DNA of 64,000 nt from Caldicellulosiruptor saccharolyticus DSM 8903. GTDB taxonomy: Bacteria > Bacillota > Thermoanaerobacteria > Caldicellulosiruptorales > Caldicellulosiruptoraceae. The DNA lies in the NCBI RefSeq assembly GCF_000016545.1, contig NC_009437.1:62001-126000 (forward strand), given 5' to 3'. Position 1 is the stretch's first letter. The number at the start of each line of letters is the position of its first letter. The translations under genes were made by a program, and so were the position numbers. The notes beneath the pieces are model-generated. The model ran no database searches. It worked only from the letters and a program-made list of their open reading frames with translations, and was not told the origin of the DNA. This document shows, piece by piece, positions 1 to 8,259 of the stretch.

Positions 1-24
1 AGAGTCCCTGACTCATTGCAAGTT

Positions 25-54
25 GTTTCAATCCCCAAAGGGAAGGCTACAAAC
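25..54 (-). CRISPR. CRISPR repeat at window edge (array likely continues leftward)
   Basis: A 30-bp repeat reading GTTTCAATCCCCAAAGGG and ending AGGCTACAAAC on the plus strand. The same unit occurs at seven other places in the window. Read on the minus strand it ends in ATTGAAAC, the usual 5' handle of type I-B/III crRNAs, so the array is probably transcribed leftward. Only one repeat is visible and the array probably runs off the left edge. A minus-strand promoter lies at 124-152, upstream in that direction. Confidence 0.8.
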
Positions 55-123
55 CCGTAGATGGCTTGAGAAATCTTACAAGGAACAAATGGTTAAGTTT
101 TCAAGCTGCTGTAGGTTATTTCT

Positions 124-152
124 ATTATACTCCACAAGCTCTTGAAAGTCAA
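124..152 (-). promoter_or_regulatory. Putative CRISPR leader promoter (first array)
   Basis: On the minus strand TTGACT (147-152) and TATAAT (124-129) are separated by exactly 17 bp and point toward the repeat at 25-54. The other leaders have the same box spacing but place the -10 only 20 bp from the last repeat, against about 70 bp here. The sequence between repeat and promoter does not match the other leaders, so this leader is a diverged or different type. Confidence 0.6.
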
Positions 153-163
153 CACATACCAGA

Positions 164-230
164 AATTACCTTTTGCTGTCGATCCCCGGGGGTTTTTGGG
201 GGGATTACAGGTCGACAGCAATTGGTAAAT
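164..230. repeat. Long imperfect inverted repeat upstream of the first CRISPR leader promoter
   Basis: The arms are 164-182 (AATTACC, two bases, TTGCTGTCGA) and 212-230 (TCGACAGCAA, two bases, GGTAAAT). They enclose a GC-rich centre with a second inverted pair, ATCCCC and GGGGAT. The GGTCGACAG word in the right arm is also present near the upstream end of the other CRISPR leaders. A cruciform, a protein-binding site or an RNA hairpin are all possible. Confidence 0.6.
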
Positions 231-397
231 GCAAAAGTCAAAATACATCACAAATCTCAGAGTACATAATTAAAAATAGCAATTTTTGCACAAGCAAAAA
301 TAATATAAAATGAAAAAAATGACATATAAAGCTAATTAACTTTGCATAAAATTTGACCTTAATAATTAAATGATGGTATGTAAAATTAAAAAGTGTA

Positions 398-1519
398 CTA
401 AGTAACGAGGATTGCAAGTTCAAAATGGTACGTGGTGAAGACATATTTACCACCAAATTTATTACAGAACAGAGAATAGAAGGTGCCTACTTTTTTCATA
501 ATATCCTCAAGAAGTAATGTAGGAAATTGAAATATATGGGAGGAGACCAGAGATTTTGAAGCTATGAATTTTTCGAATGGTGTCCTCCCGTTCATTCCTT
601 TACCATTATGAGGTCTGAAAAAGTTCCATGTATCTTGCCATTTCTGGGCTCTTTGAATAAATTCATCTTTTGTTTTACATCTTTCAGCATGAATCATTAA
701 AAAATACTCATCATCAGCTCTATGTGAATTTTCAATTATACCCATTAAATGCTTTGCTTTTGGTGGAATAGGATTTAGTTCTACACCCAAAAATGACAGC
801 ATCTCATTCCACTGCTTTAACTTTCTTTCGCTTCCTCCACAAAATTCTGCTCCATTGTCTAATCGGATCTTTATTATATTTCTTACATTATGAGTTCTTA
901 ACCATAATGCAACTAAGGATATGAACATAAATCCAAAAGCGGATGAAAGTTCGTAAGAATAGGCTGTAAATCTTGTTCTTGTTGCAACATCTATTATGTT
1001 CCACTCATAGCAAGGCAAATTGTATCTTTTCATATGTTCATATACCTCCTTGGGAAGACTTTCTTTGTCTAAAAGATGTTTTGTATCAAGCTGAAATTCA
1101 GAAAATGGGATAAGAGTTTCATAATCGTATAGACTTCTTTCACCTTTTTTTGTTCTTTTTGTTTTTCGAGCTACAGAGTTTCTTCTAAGAATTGACTTTA
1201 TTGTGTTTTCACTTATTTTGATACCATATTTTCTGAGAAGATAAAAAGACAAACGTCTATATCTAAAACCAGTTTTTTTAGACTCTTCGACAATAAAATT
1301 TTCGAGTTCAGAAGAAAGCTTTTTGGGAGAAGATTTAGGTTTTTTTGATTTATCTTCAAGAGGACCGTAGACAGCTCTTCTTACGGTATGTCTTGATACA
1401 CCTAATATTTTAGCAGTTTTTGATACGTTTTTGTTATTTGATTCAAAGACTTTTCGAACTAATTCTCTAGCTTTTTGAGGGGATATTTTTCTTAGTTCGT
1501 GGTATGATATAATATTCAT
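398..1519 (-). CDS. IS481-like DDE transposase
   Basis: Numbered from the longer reading that begins at 1537 (379 residues), this integrase-type transposase has an N-terminal helix-turn-helix (about residues 37-57, VSKTAKILGVSRHTVRR) and a DDE core with D151 (FQLDTKH), D227 (IRLDNGAEF) and E269 (IIENSHR). I prefer the inner ATG at 1519, reading MNIISYHE, because GGGAGGA lies at the right distance before it. The frame crosses the left direct repeat, so its last residues and stop codon come from flanking DNA if the boundary at 427 is right. The ribosome site lies in an inverted-repeat arm. Confidence 0.8.
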   Translation of the reverse strand: MNIISYHELRKISPQKARELVRKVFESNNKNVSKTAKILGVSRHTVRRAVYGPLEDKSKKPKSSPKKLSSELENFIVEESKKTGFRYRRLSFYLLRKYGIKISENTIKSILRRNSVARKTKRTKKGERSLYDYETLIPFSEFQLDTKHLLDKESLPKEVYEHMKRYNLPCYEWNIIDVATRTRFTAYSYELSSAFGFMFISLVALWLRTHNVRNIIKIRLDNGAEFCGGSERKLKQWNEMLSFLGVELNPIPPKAKHLMGIIENSHRADDEYFLMIHAERCKTKDEFIQRAQKWQDTWNFFRPHNGKGMNGRTPFEKFIASKSLVSSHIFQFPTLLLEDIMKKVGTFYSLFCNKFGGKYVFTTYHFELAILVT

Positions 1520-1684
1520 AGTAGGCTGTCCTCCCATCCTGGTAGTTTTTCTATTTTTCTTTTGAATATTAGATTACACTTTTTAATTATATCAAACAGG
1601 AGGGAGGCAGCCTCAACTCTTTTTATGAAATTTTCTTCTTCGTACATTCTTTCGCTGTGGTAAATATCTCTACACCTATTCGAG
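427..1684 (-). mobile_element. IS481-like insertion sequence between CRISPR leader and cas8b
   Basis: It carries one DDE transposase. A 15-bp direct repeat, TTGCAAGTTCAAAAT, lies at 412-426 and 1685-1699. Just inside are related inverted ends: GGTGAAGACATATTTACCAC on the left, and on the right (reverse complement) GGTGTAGAGATATTTACCAC. The inverted ends start about 7 bp inside the direct repeats, so the exact tips are uncertain. It sits between the leader region and the cas8b promoter. Confidence 0.6.
1523..1613 (-). promoter_or_regulatory. Fold-back repeat covering the IS481-like transposase ribosome site
   Basis: The proximal arm 1523-1541 (AGGCTGTCCTCCCATCCTG on plus) is nearly complementary to the distal arm 1597-1613 (CAGGAGGGAGGCAGCCT), with a mismatch and one bulge. 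The proximal arm contains the transposase Shine-Dalgarno on the minus strand. A transcript entering from outside would pair the arms. One starting between them would not. Confidence 0.6.
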
Positions 1685-1703
1685 TTGCAAGTTCAAAATT
1701 TGG

Positions 1704-1732
1704 TTGTATCTTGAAAATAAAATTGGTATAAT
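1704..1732 (+). promoter_or_regulatory. Putative promoter of the type I-B cas operon
   Basis: TTGTAT (1704-1709) is followed after 17 bp by TATAAT (1727-1732). It lies 21 bp before the cas8b ATG and directly beyond the right direct repeat of the IS481-like element. The insertion therefore left both boxes in place but replaced whatever lay upstream. Confidence 0.55.
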
Positions 1733-1752
1733 TAACATAAAAGTGAGGTGAG

Positions 1753-3825
1753 ATGCTATTGATAGAGGAAATAGTTGAGATTGGTGATGTTCTAATTGGT
1801 GATGCATCTGGAAATGATGCCCATTTATCTGTTCTTACAGAAGATATTGAGGTTCCATCTGGGGATGAAAAGAGATATGTTGCAAAAATTGACTTTTCTA
1901 CAAATGAGAAAAAGATTAATATAGACTGTGCTGAAGAAATTGATGATGAAACTGCTAAAAAATATGTTTATGTTGGTTCGGCAGAAGGGGCAAATTCGTC
2001 ACAATGGTTTGCTTCTACGACATCTTTTGCATATTTTCTGACAGAAACCATTCCAAACCTTGTTGAATGTGAAATACCTGTAGTATCTGACATATGTAAA
2101 AAAATATTGGATATGTATTTTGTCAAAGTCAAAGAATATCTAAGCAAGTCTTCTGAACTTATCGATGAAGAAAAGAGGTATTTGCAGCAGAGAATAGAGA
2201 AAAAATACGTTTATTTTTTAGATACTGACAATATAGTGGTAAATGACAACAAGAGACTGACTGAAAAGCCGCTATCACAGATTTACAAAGAACTAATTAA
2301 CAATGCAAAATCAACAGATAAGATTTTTAAGCAATTGAGAGATGTTTTTACAAAGGAATGTACAAATGGATTAAAAAAATTAACAGAACTAAAACCTCAG
2401 CAAATAGGCTTATATGTACTTTGCGTTGATGGAAAGCCTTTGACAAGCTATCCAGAGTATATTGACGCTGTTATTGCATACAAACGCCAGGTCAAAAAAG
2501 GCACAGAAAAGACTAAAAAGAAGCAAAAAGAAGGTAATATATGTTATATATGTTTGGACACAGATAACTTATCATTCGAAGGATTTAAAAAGACAAAGTT
2601 TAAATATTTTACGACAAACCAGAATATATTTGCATCTTATCTTGACCAAAAGAACTATGCCAAGAACATAACTGTATGCGAAAAATGTCTTTTAAAGCTT
2701 GTGGCAGGAGATATATTTTTAAGAAATAAACTTAAAACCCAGCTTGGCTCTTTTGATGTATATGTTCTGCCAACTTTTGTTTACACAAGTGCAAAGTTAA
2801 CAAAAAACTATTTAGAAGAACTTTCCCAAAATATCACGAATTCGTTGAACACTGCATGGAACTATAACAGCCTGGAAAAACTGCGAGATGATATATACAA
2901 CTTTCTTTCATATTTCGACCAAAATCACTATTTTTTACTGAACCTGATTTTTTACAGAGAAGCACAAGCAAGTACAAAGATAATAAGGTTTGTACCTGAC
3001 ATCAATCCTTCAATTTTCGACAAGATTTACAATGCAGCATCAAAAGTCTTTTCTCAATATACTGACCTCATTGGGAATGACCCTTCTTTTAAGATTTCCC
3101 TTGAAAGCATCTATTACAGCGTTCCAATAAGGCTCAAAAACATAAGTGAGAGTAAAGAAGCGCAAAGGCTTTTGAACATCTACGATGCTATTTTTTCTGG
3201 CAAGAGAATAGCAAGAGATGTTCTCATAGAAAATTTTATAAAGGCAGTAGGTGTTGTTGTTTACGGGAAAGAAGGGTATAACCTTTCAAAGTTTATAGGA
3301 AACGACATTGCTTCAATGGTTATCAGAATGGTTTTTGTTATAAGATTTTTAGAAATTTTGGATTGTTTGGAGGTGGAAAGAGGGATGGATGTTGCGCAGC
3401 TGAACTTGTCAGAAGACCTCAAAAACTATATCCAACAAATGAATTATGATGAGCCAAAGACAGCTCTGTTTTTGCTTGGAGTTTTGATTGGCGAGATAGG
3501 AGCAAAACAATATCTTGCTACCAAAGATAGGCAAGACGACTCTGCTGGGCACAAACCAATTTTGAACAAGATAAATTACAATGGGATTGACAAACCAAAG
3601 CTTATAAGACTGTGCAATGATGTTCACAACAAGCTGAGGCAGGAAAAGATTTTGCCATACACCGAGATGATTTTTGCCGAGATGAAGAGGCTTTTGGACA
3701 AGCACATAGATTCATGGAAGCTTGACAAGTATGAAACTCTTTTTTACATCCTCTCAGGTTATGCATACAAAACTCAAAAGGTTATATTAAATGCTTCTTC
3801 AAACTTTCAGGATACATCTAATTAA
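1753..3825 (+). CDS. cas8b: Type I-B Cascade large subunit Cas8b (Csh1/TM1802-like)
   Basis: A 690-residue protein, the right size and position for the large subunit of type I-B Cascade, which takes part in PAM reading and Cas3 recruitment. A zinc-finger-like set is visible: CYIC at about residue 264 and CEKC at about 309. Cas7 and Cas5 follow with short gaps, so this is the first gene of the interference operon. The ATG at 1753 has GAGGTGAG just upstream. The subfamily call rests on context, length and the cysteine pairs, because Cas8 proteins diverge strongly. No cas6 precedes it; an insertion sequence does. Confidence 0.8.
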   Translation: MLLIEEIVEIGDVLIGDASGNDAHLSVLTEDIEVPSGDEKRYVAKIDFSTNEKKINIDCAEEIDDETAKKYVYVGSAEGANSSQWFASTTSFAYFLTETIPNLVECEIPVVSDICKKILDMYFVKVKEYLSKSSELIDEEKRYLQQRIEKKYVYFLDTDNIVVNDNKRLTEKPLSQIYKELINNAKSTDKIFKQLRDVFTKECTNGLKKLTELKPQQIGLYVLCVDGKPLTSYPEYIDAVIAYKRQVKKGTEKTKKKQKEGNICYICLDTDNLSFEGFKKTKFKYFTTNQNIFASYLDQKNYAKNITVCEKCLLKLVAGDIFLRNKLKTQLGSFDVYVLPTFVYTSAKLTKNYLEELSQNITNSLNTAWNYNSLEKLRDDIYNFLSYFDQNHYFLLNLIFYREAQASTKIIRFVPDINPSIFDKIYNAASKVFSQYTDLIGNDPSFKISLESIYYSVPIRLKNISESKEAQRLLNIYDAIFSGKRIARDVLIENFIKAVGVVVYGKEGYNLSKFIGNDIASMVIRMVFVIRFLEILDCLEVERGMDVAQLNLSEDLKNYIQQMNYDEPKTALFLLGVLIGEIGAKQYLATKDRQDDSAGHKPILNKINYNGIDKPKLIRLCNDVHNKLRQEKILPYTEMIFAEMKRLLDKHIDSWKLDKYETLFYILSGYAYKTQKVILNASSNFQDTSN

Positions 3826-3846
3826 AATAGGAGGGCTGATGTAAAG

Positions 3847-4731
3847 ATGGAAAAGAAGATTATTGATAAGAACAGCGAGATTTTGTTTACCTATGATGCT
3901 AAGCTTTGCAATCCAAACGGTGACCCGGATGAGGAAAATCGACCAAGGATGGATTGGGAAAAAGAAATAAACCTTGTGTCAGATGTTCGTGTAAAAAGGT
4001 ATATCCGTGATTATGCAGACGACCAGGGTATTCCAATTTATGTTCGAAAGATTGAAGGCAAGAGCGTAAAGCCAGAAGAAGTAATCAAAAGCGTAGGAGA
4101 AGACATCGACGAACTTGAGACCTTCATTGACATAAGGCTTTTTGGTGCAACAATACCTATTAAGAAAGAGACGAGAACTTACATCGGGCCTGTACAGTTC
4201 AACTGGGGATATTCACTTAACAAGGTTGAACTTTTAGAAGCATCTATCACAAGCCATTTTGCAAGCGATGAGAAAAAACAGCAGGGTGCTATAGGAAAAG
4301 ACTACAGAGTGAAATACTCTTTCATAGCTTTTTCTGGAATAGTGAGCGCAAGAAGAGCAAAAGAGACTAGACTTACAGAAGATGACCTAAAGTTTTTGGA
4401 TAGAGCAATGAAAGAAGCAATTCCACTTCAGGCAACCAGAAGCAAGATAGGTCAGTATCCGAGGCTTTACATGAGAGTAGAGTATTTAGATGATAAGACC
4501 TTGCTTGGAGACCTCAGAGATTATGTCAAGCTTATAGAAGTTGTCGAAAAACCGCGAAAAATTGAAGATGTTCAGCTTGACATCACAGATTTGGCTGAGT
4601 TTTTGCATAAGAACAAGAATGTAATTTCAAAGATTTACTATTTCAAACACCCAGAGCTTTGCCTTGTTTGCGGTGGCAATGTTGTGGACTTTAAAGATGC
4701 ATTTGGTACTTTTGAGCTTGAAGAAGTTTAG
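3847..4731 (+). CDS. cas7: Type I-B Cascade backbone Cas7 (Csh2)
   Basis: A 294-residue RAMP-type protein that would polymerise along crRNA. The N-terminal stretch CNPNGDPDEENRPRMD is the signature of the Csh2/Cas7 family. A GPVQFNWG segment and a CLVCGG motif are also visible. The gene starts 21 bp after cas8b, with GGAGGGCTGATG upstream, and cas5 follows 20 bp later. No truncation is seen. Confidence 0.92.
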   Translation: MEKKIIDKNSEILFTYDAKLCNPNGDPDEENRPRMDWEKEINLVSDVRVKRYIRDYADDQGIPIYVRKIEGKSVKPEEVIKSVGEDIDELETFIDIRLFGATIPIKKETRTYIGPVQFNWGYSLNKVELLEASITSHFASDEKKQQGAIGKDYRVKYSFIAFSGIVSARRAKETRLTEDDLKFLDRAMKEAIPLQATRSKIGQYPRLYMRVEYLDDKTLLGDLRDYVKLIEVVEKPRKIEDVQLDITDLAEFLHKNKNVISKIYYFKHPELCLVCGGNVVDFKDAFGTFELEEV

Positions 4732-4751
4732 AAAAACAAGGTGAGAAGAAA

Positions 4752-5504
4752 ATGAAATTTTTAGTGTTTGACCTCAAAGGTAAGTTTGCCCACTTTAGAA
4801 AATTTTATACAAACTCATCATCGCTTTCGTATCTTGTGCCACCGAGGACTGTGATTGAAGGTATGGTTGCAGCTATCTTGGGTTTTGAGAGGGATAGTTA
4901 TTATGGGGTGCTCTCAGCAGAAAACCTTTTAGTTGCAGTACAAAAGATAGAAAGGACATATAAGATTGTACAGACGGTGAACTATATAAAAGCAACAACT
5001 GTAAATGAACTAAAAAATCCAAATACCCACACACAGGTGCCGCTTGAGATCTTGGCTGGCTACAATGGATTTGTAGGTTTTAGAGTTTTTGTTATGCCAA
5101 AAGATGAGGAGATATATTCTCTCTTGAGGGCAAGGCTTGAAAGTGGCAAGTCAGAATTTCCGATATACTTTGGCAGTGCTCCGTTTGCTGCAAAAACTGA
5201 GTTTTTGGGTGAATTTGAAGCCTGCAGGTGGGAAGACAGCAGGGCAGGTATTTTAACTGTGCTTGATGCAGGCTTAATAAAATCTCTAAGCTTAGAGTTA
5301 GAGTCTACTTCTTCTCTTGCTCTTATGAAAGACAGGATGCCGTGCGATTTTGACAAAGATAGGTTTGCCACAAAGGTCAAGACGTATATTCACGACGAAA
5401 ATCTCAATCCTATCTGGGTAGATTTGGATAGCAGTGCGCAGGACAAGGTGTATTATATAAAAGAATTTTCAGGTGACAGAAAAGAATGCATTTGTGTGAT
5501 GTAA
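4752..5504 (+). CDS. cas5: Type I-B Cascade subunit Cas5
   Basis: A 250-residue Cas5 (Cas5h/Cas5b type), the RAMP protein that holds the crRNA 5' handle. Family hallmarks are the N-terminal FDLKGKFAHFRKFYTNSSS, then PPRTVIEGMVAAILGF. AAGGTGAGAAGAAAATG sets the start. It is separated from cas3 by 92 bp holding a terminator-like hairpin, unlike the tight spacing upstream. Confidence 0.9.
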   Translation: MKFLVFDLKGKFAHFRKFYTNSSSLSYLVPPRTVIEGMVAAILGFERDSYYGVLSAENLLVAVQKIERTYKIVQTVNYIKATTVNELKNPNTHTQVPLEILAGYNGFVGFRVFVMPKDEEIYSLLRARLESGKSEFPIYFGSAPFAAKTEFLGEFEACRWEDSRAGILTVLDAGLIKSLSLELESTSSLALMKDRMPCDFDKDRFATKVKTYIHDENLNPIWVDLDSSAQDKVYYIKEFSGDRKECICVM

Positions 5505-5514
5505 AAAATCTTTT

Positions 5515-5547
5515 GCCATTTGGGGGATAGCCCAGATGGCGTTTTTC
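5515..5547 (+). terminator. Terminator-like hairpin between cas5 and cas3
   Basis: GCCATTTGGG (5515-5524) pairs with CCCAGATGGC (5531-5540) over 10 bp with one G-U, has a 6-base loop and is followed by GTTTTTCTTG. It lies inside the cas operon, so it may limit transcription of cas3, cas4, cas1 and cas2 relative to the Cascade genes. Confidence 0.6.
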
Positions 5548-5596
5548 TTGTTTTGTCAAAAAAGTTTTTATATATTGTCAAAAAGGTGGGATTTGT

Positions 5597-6037
5597 ATGG
5601 AGTATTATTCTCACAAAAATCCTGATAAGCTTCTTTATGATCACCTTCTTGAAGTTTATCACTATGCTATGGAGGCAAATGTTGAGCTTAAGAACTGGGA
5701 AAAAGAAGCGCTGCAAATTATATGTCTTTGTCATGACTTTGGGAAATTTACAACATTTTTTCAAAGTCATCTTAGCGGTGTATCAAGCAAGCATTCACAG
5801 CATGGTTTTTTATCAGCCATCTTTGGAGTCTTTTGCTGGATGCAAAAGAAAGGACTGTGCTTACAACAGATGAACCCCCCAGCTTCTTTAGATGAAGTCA
5901 TATCTCTTTTGATTTACGCTTGCATTCTTCACCATCACGGAGATGTCAAGGATATTAGCAAGAACCTGCCAGAAAAGTTTAAAGGAGATTTCAAGGCAGA
6001 TATAATGTTATTGTCAATACCTTTTCCCCACTTTTGA
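5597..6037 (+). pseudogene. cas3: cas3 5' fragment: N-terminal part of the HD nuclease domain
   Basis: It encodes the start of Cas3, the HD nuclease-helicase that degrades target DNA in type I interference. Visible metal-ligand motifs are DHLLEVYHYA, CHDFGKF (the HD pair), SQHGFLS and CILHHHGD. True cas3 sequence ends at 6005, where an IS21-family element begins. The last ten codons and the stop come from the element. Joining 5597-6005 to 9805-11819 restores an open frame of 807 codons across the junction, a normal Cas3 length. This fragment alone lacks the last HD-domain aspartate. Confidence 0.92.
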
Positions 6038-6071
6038 TAATATTTTTTCCCCACCTGTTTTCAAAAAAAAT

Positions 6072-6863
6072 TTAATTATCATTATTTAACTGATTTGAGT
6101 CATTCTTGGAATCATATGTTAAAGCTTTTATAGCACCCTCCCTTTGCTTCATCCTATAACTTTCACCTTTGATAACTACAAAATGACAGTGATGTACAAA
6201 TCTATCTAAAATCGCTGTCGCTAAAACTGGATCATAAAATATCCTCGGCCACTCTTCAAATACTTTGTTTGTGGTTATTATTATCGATCCTCTCTCATAC
6301 CTCTTTGATATTATCTCATAAAAATCATCTACACTGCTTTGATTAAATTTCCTTAAGCCCAGCTCATCTATTATTAACAAATCCACATTAACATAGTTTT
6401 TTAGCTTTTGTTGATACGAATTATCCGCTCTTGAAATATACAACTCTTCTAACATCTCATTTGCTGTGGTAAACAAAACTCTATATCCAAGTGCTACAGC
6501 TTTAAGTCCTATCGCTATTGCAAGATGTGTCTTCCCTGTCCCTGGTGGTCCTATGAAGGCCACATTCTCCCTTTTTCGGACAAATTCACAGGTCGCCAAA
6601 TTGTATATAAACCTTTTATTAATTGAAGGCTGATAATTAAAATTGTATTCTTCTAACGTCTTGTGCCATGGAAACTTCGCTTTGCTTATCCTCTTTTGAT
6701 TACTGTTTATTCTCCTGTTACTCACTTCATCATTTATCAATATCTCAAAAAACTCTTGATATGAAAAGTTATTCTTAATAGCTTCCTCTACTCTTAAATC
6801 AAAACTTTTTATTATCCCGGATAATTTCAAATCCTTTAACTTCCCCAACAAAAGATCATTCAT
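6072..6863 (-). CDS. istB: IstB-like AAA+ ATPase of the IS21-family element
   Basis: A 263-residue transposition helper ATPase. Walker A is GPPGTGKTHLAIA (about residues 104-116) and Walker B is LLIIDELG (about 162-169). Its ATG overlaps the natural istA stop in an ATGA arrangement at 6860-6863, the usual translational coupling of istA and istB. The frame looks intact, but its partner istA is interrupted upstream by the IS256-like insertion. Confidence 0.92.
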   Translation of the reverse strand: MNDLLLGKLKDLKLSGIIKSFDLRVEEAIKNNFSYQEFFEILINDEVSNRRINSNQKRISKAKFPWHKTLEEYNFNYQPSINKRFIYNLATCEFVRKRENVAFIGPPGTGKTHLAIAIGLKAVALGYRVLFTTANEMLEELYISRADNSYQQKLKNYVNVDLLIIDELGLRKFNQSSVDDFYEIISKRYERGSIIITTNKVFEEWPRIFYDPVLATAILDRFVHHCHFVVIKGESYRMKQREGAIKALTYDSKNDSNQLNNDN

Positions 6864-6976
6864 CTTTGCAATTCTCCTATCTCAAGCAATTTGTCATATT
6901 CCCTGATATCCCTGTAAAGCTCTGTTCTTTCCTCATTAATATAGCTCTCATCTTCATAGGGAGTTAAAATAAAATT

Positions 6977-8248
6977 GTGTCCACTGTATAATTAGTGTTG
7001 AAATAATCACCAAAGGGGGGCTCACGATTATGGAGAAAAATGAAATTTTTGAAACCGCTAAAAATATGGCTATCGAGCAAGTATTAAATATGTATTGCTC
7101 CAAAGATGATCCTACTCGCCCAGCTTTAAAACAGCTTTTGGAAAACTTGCTCGATTGCTTTATGTTATCAGAAAGAACTGTTTACCTTGCTAAAAACGAA
7201 AACGATAAAGGCAATGGTTTTTACGGCAGAAAACTTGCAACACCTGTTGGCAGCCTTGAAATTTCTGTTCCTCGCACACGCTCTGGTAACTTTCGACCTT
7301 CCATTCTCCCTGACCGCTACAAAAGGGTTGACAGCTCATACACTGACCTGCTCATGTCTTTAGTCGCCAATGGTTACTCAGAAAGTTCTCTTGTCCAAAC
7401 TCTTAAAAGCATGAATCTGCCTTATTCTGAAGACGAAATCGAAAAAATCAAAAACGATCTTAAAAACGAGCTTCAACTTTTCAAACAAAGAGAACTTCCT
7501 GAAAGTGCTTTTGCTCTTATCATTGACGGTTACCATTGCGAAATTAAAGATAACTCAAAAGTTAAACAAGCTACTTGCTATGTCGTGCTTGGCATTGATT
7601 TAGAAGGCAAAAAAGATATCTTCGGTATCTACACTTTCTTCGGCAAAGAAAACAAAGCCGATTGGATGAGAGTCTTTGACGACTTAATTACAAGAGGTCT
7701 TAAAAAAGTCTTAATAGTTGTAAGCGATGATTTTCCAGGCATTATCGATGCTGTTAGACTCGCTTATCCCCTTGCCGACCATCAACTATGTTTTGTTCAC
7801 CTTCAACGCAATGTCAGAAAACATATGGCAAAAGATGATGCTTCCGTTTTCAACAAAGAGCTTGATAAACTAAGAACTTCCTCTGCTGATTTTGACGAAG
7901 CTATTTCAAAGTTCAAACTTCTTTGTGAGCAATACTCCTCAAAATATCCTCGATTCATAAAAGGTATTTGCGAAAAAGCAGAGTTCTATCTTGCACATAT
8001 GAGGTATCCTGAAGATTTAAGAAAGTACATTTATACTACTAATGCTGTAGAAAGCGTAAACAGTATGATTGAAAAGATAAGAATAAACTCCGGTGGTTAT
8101 TTTCAATCTGTAGAAGTTTTAGAGATAAACATATATTTACAAAGAGAAAACTTGCGTCGGGGCAAGTGGAAAAACGGAGTACCTATTCTTAAAAAATGTA
8201 GTTACAATATATTACAGCTCTACAATATACGCTATGAAATGGAAACAC
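6977..8248 (+). mobile_element. IS256-like (mutator-type) element nested in istA
   Basis: A 1272-bp element with short imperfect ends, GTGTCCACTG on the left and GTGTTTCCATTT in reverse complement on the right. AAAATT is duplicated at 6971-6976 and 8249-8254. Deleting the element with one copy restores an open istA reading through to its natural stop overlapping istB. A 6-bp duplication is shorter than the usual 8-9 bp of IS256, so the tips could shift by a base or two. Confidence 0.82.
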
Positions 8249-8259
8249 AAAATTCTTGA
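7030..8259 (+). CDS. IS256/mutator-family transposase
   Basis: A 409-residue mutator-type transposase. Catalytic acidic residues fit D in LIIDGYHCEI, D in VVSDDFPGI and E in TTNAVESVNSMIEK. The middle motif DHQLCFVHLQRNVRKH is typical of the family. AAAGGGGGG precedes the ATG. The frame runs past the proposed right tip at 8248, so the last codons and the TGA lie in istA sequence. The gene otherwise looks complete. Confidence 0.92.
   Translation: MEKNEIFETAKNMAIEQVLNMYCSKDDPTRPALKQLLENLLDCFMLSERTVYLAKNENDKGNGFYGRKLATPVGSLEISVPRTRSGNFRPSILPDRYKRVDSSYTDLLMSLVANGYSESSLVQTLKSMNLPYSEDEIEKIKNDLKNELQLFKQRELPESAFALIIDGYHCEIKDNSKVKQATCYVVLGIDLEGKKDIFGIYTFFGKENKADWMRVFDDLITRGLKKVLIVVSDDFPGIIDAVRLAYPLADHQLCFVHLQRNVRKHMAKDDASVFNKELDKLRTSSADFDEAISKFKLLCEQYSSKYPRFIKGICEKAEFYLAHMRYPEDLRKYIYTTNAVESVNSMIEKIRINSGGYFQSVEVLEINIYLQRENLRRGKWKNGVPILKKCSYNILQLYNIRYEMETQNS

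Noticed and set aside
412-1699. Calling the 15-bp repeat TTGCAAGTTCAAAAT a proven target duplication.
   Set aside because: The inverted ends begin about 7 bp inside it, so the tips do not abut the repeat exactly. Kept as likely but unproven.
5520-5873. 117-codon frame overlapping the start of cas3.
   Set aside because: Wrong frame of the HD-domain sequence; it begins within the terminator-like hairpin.
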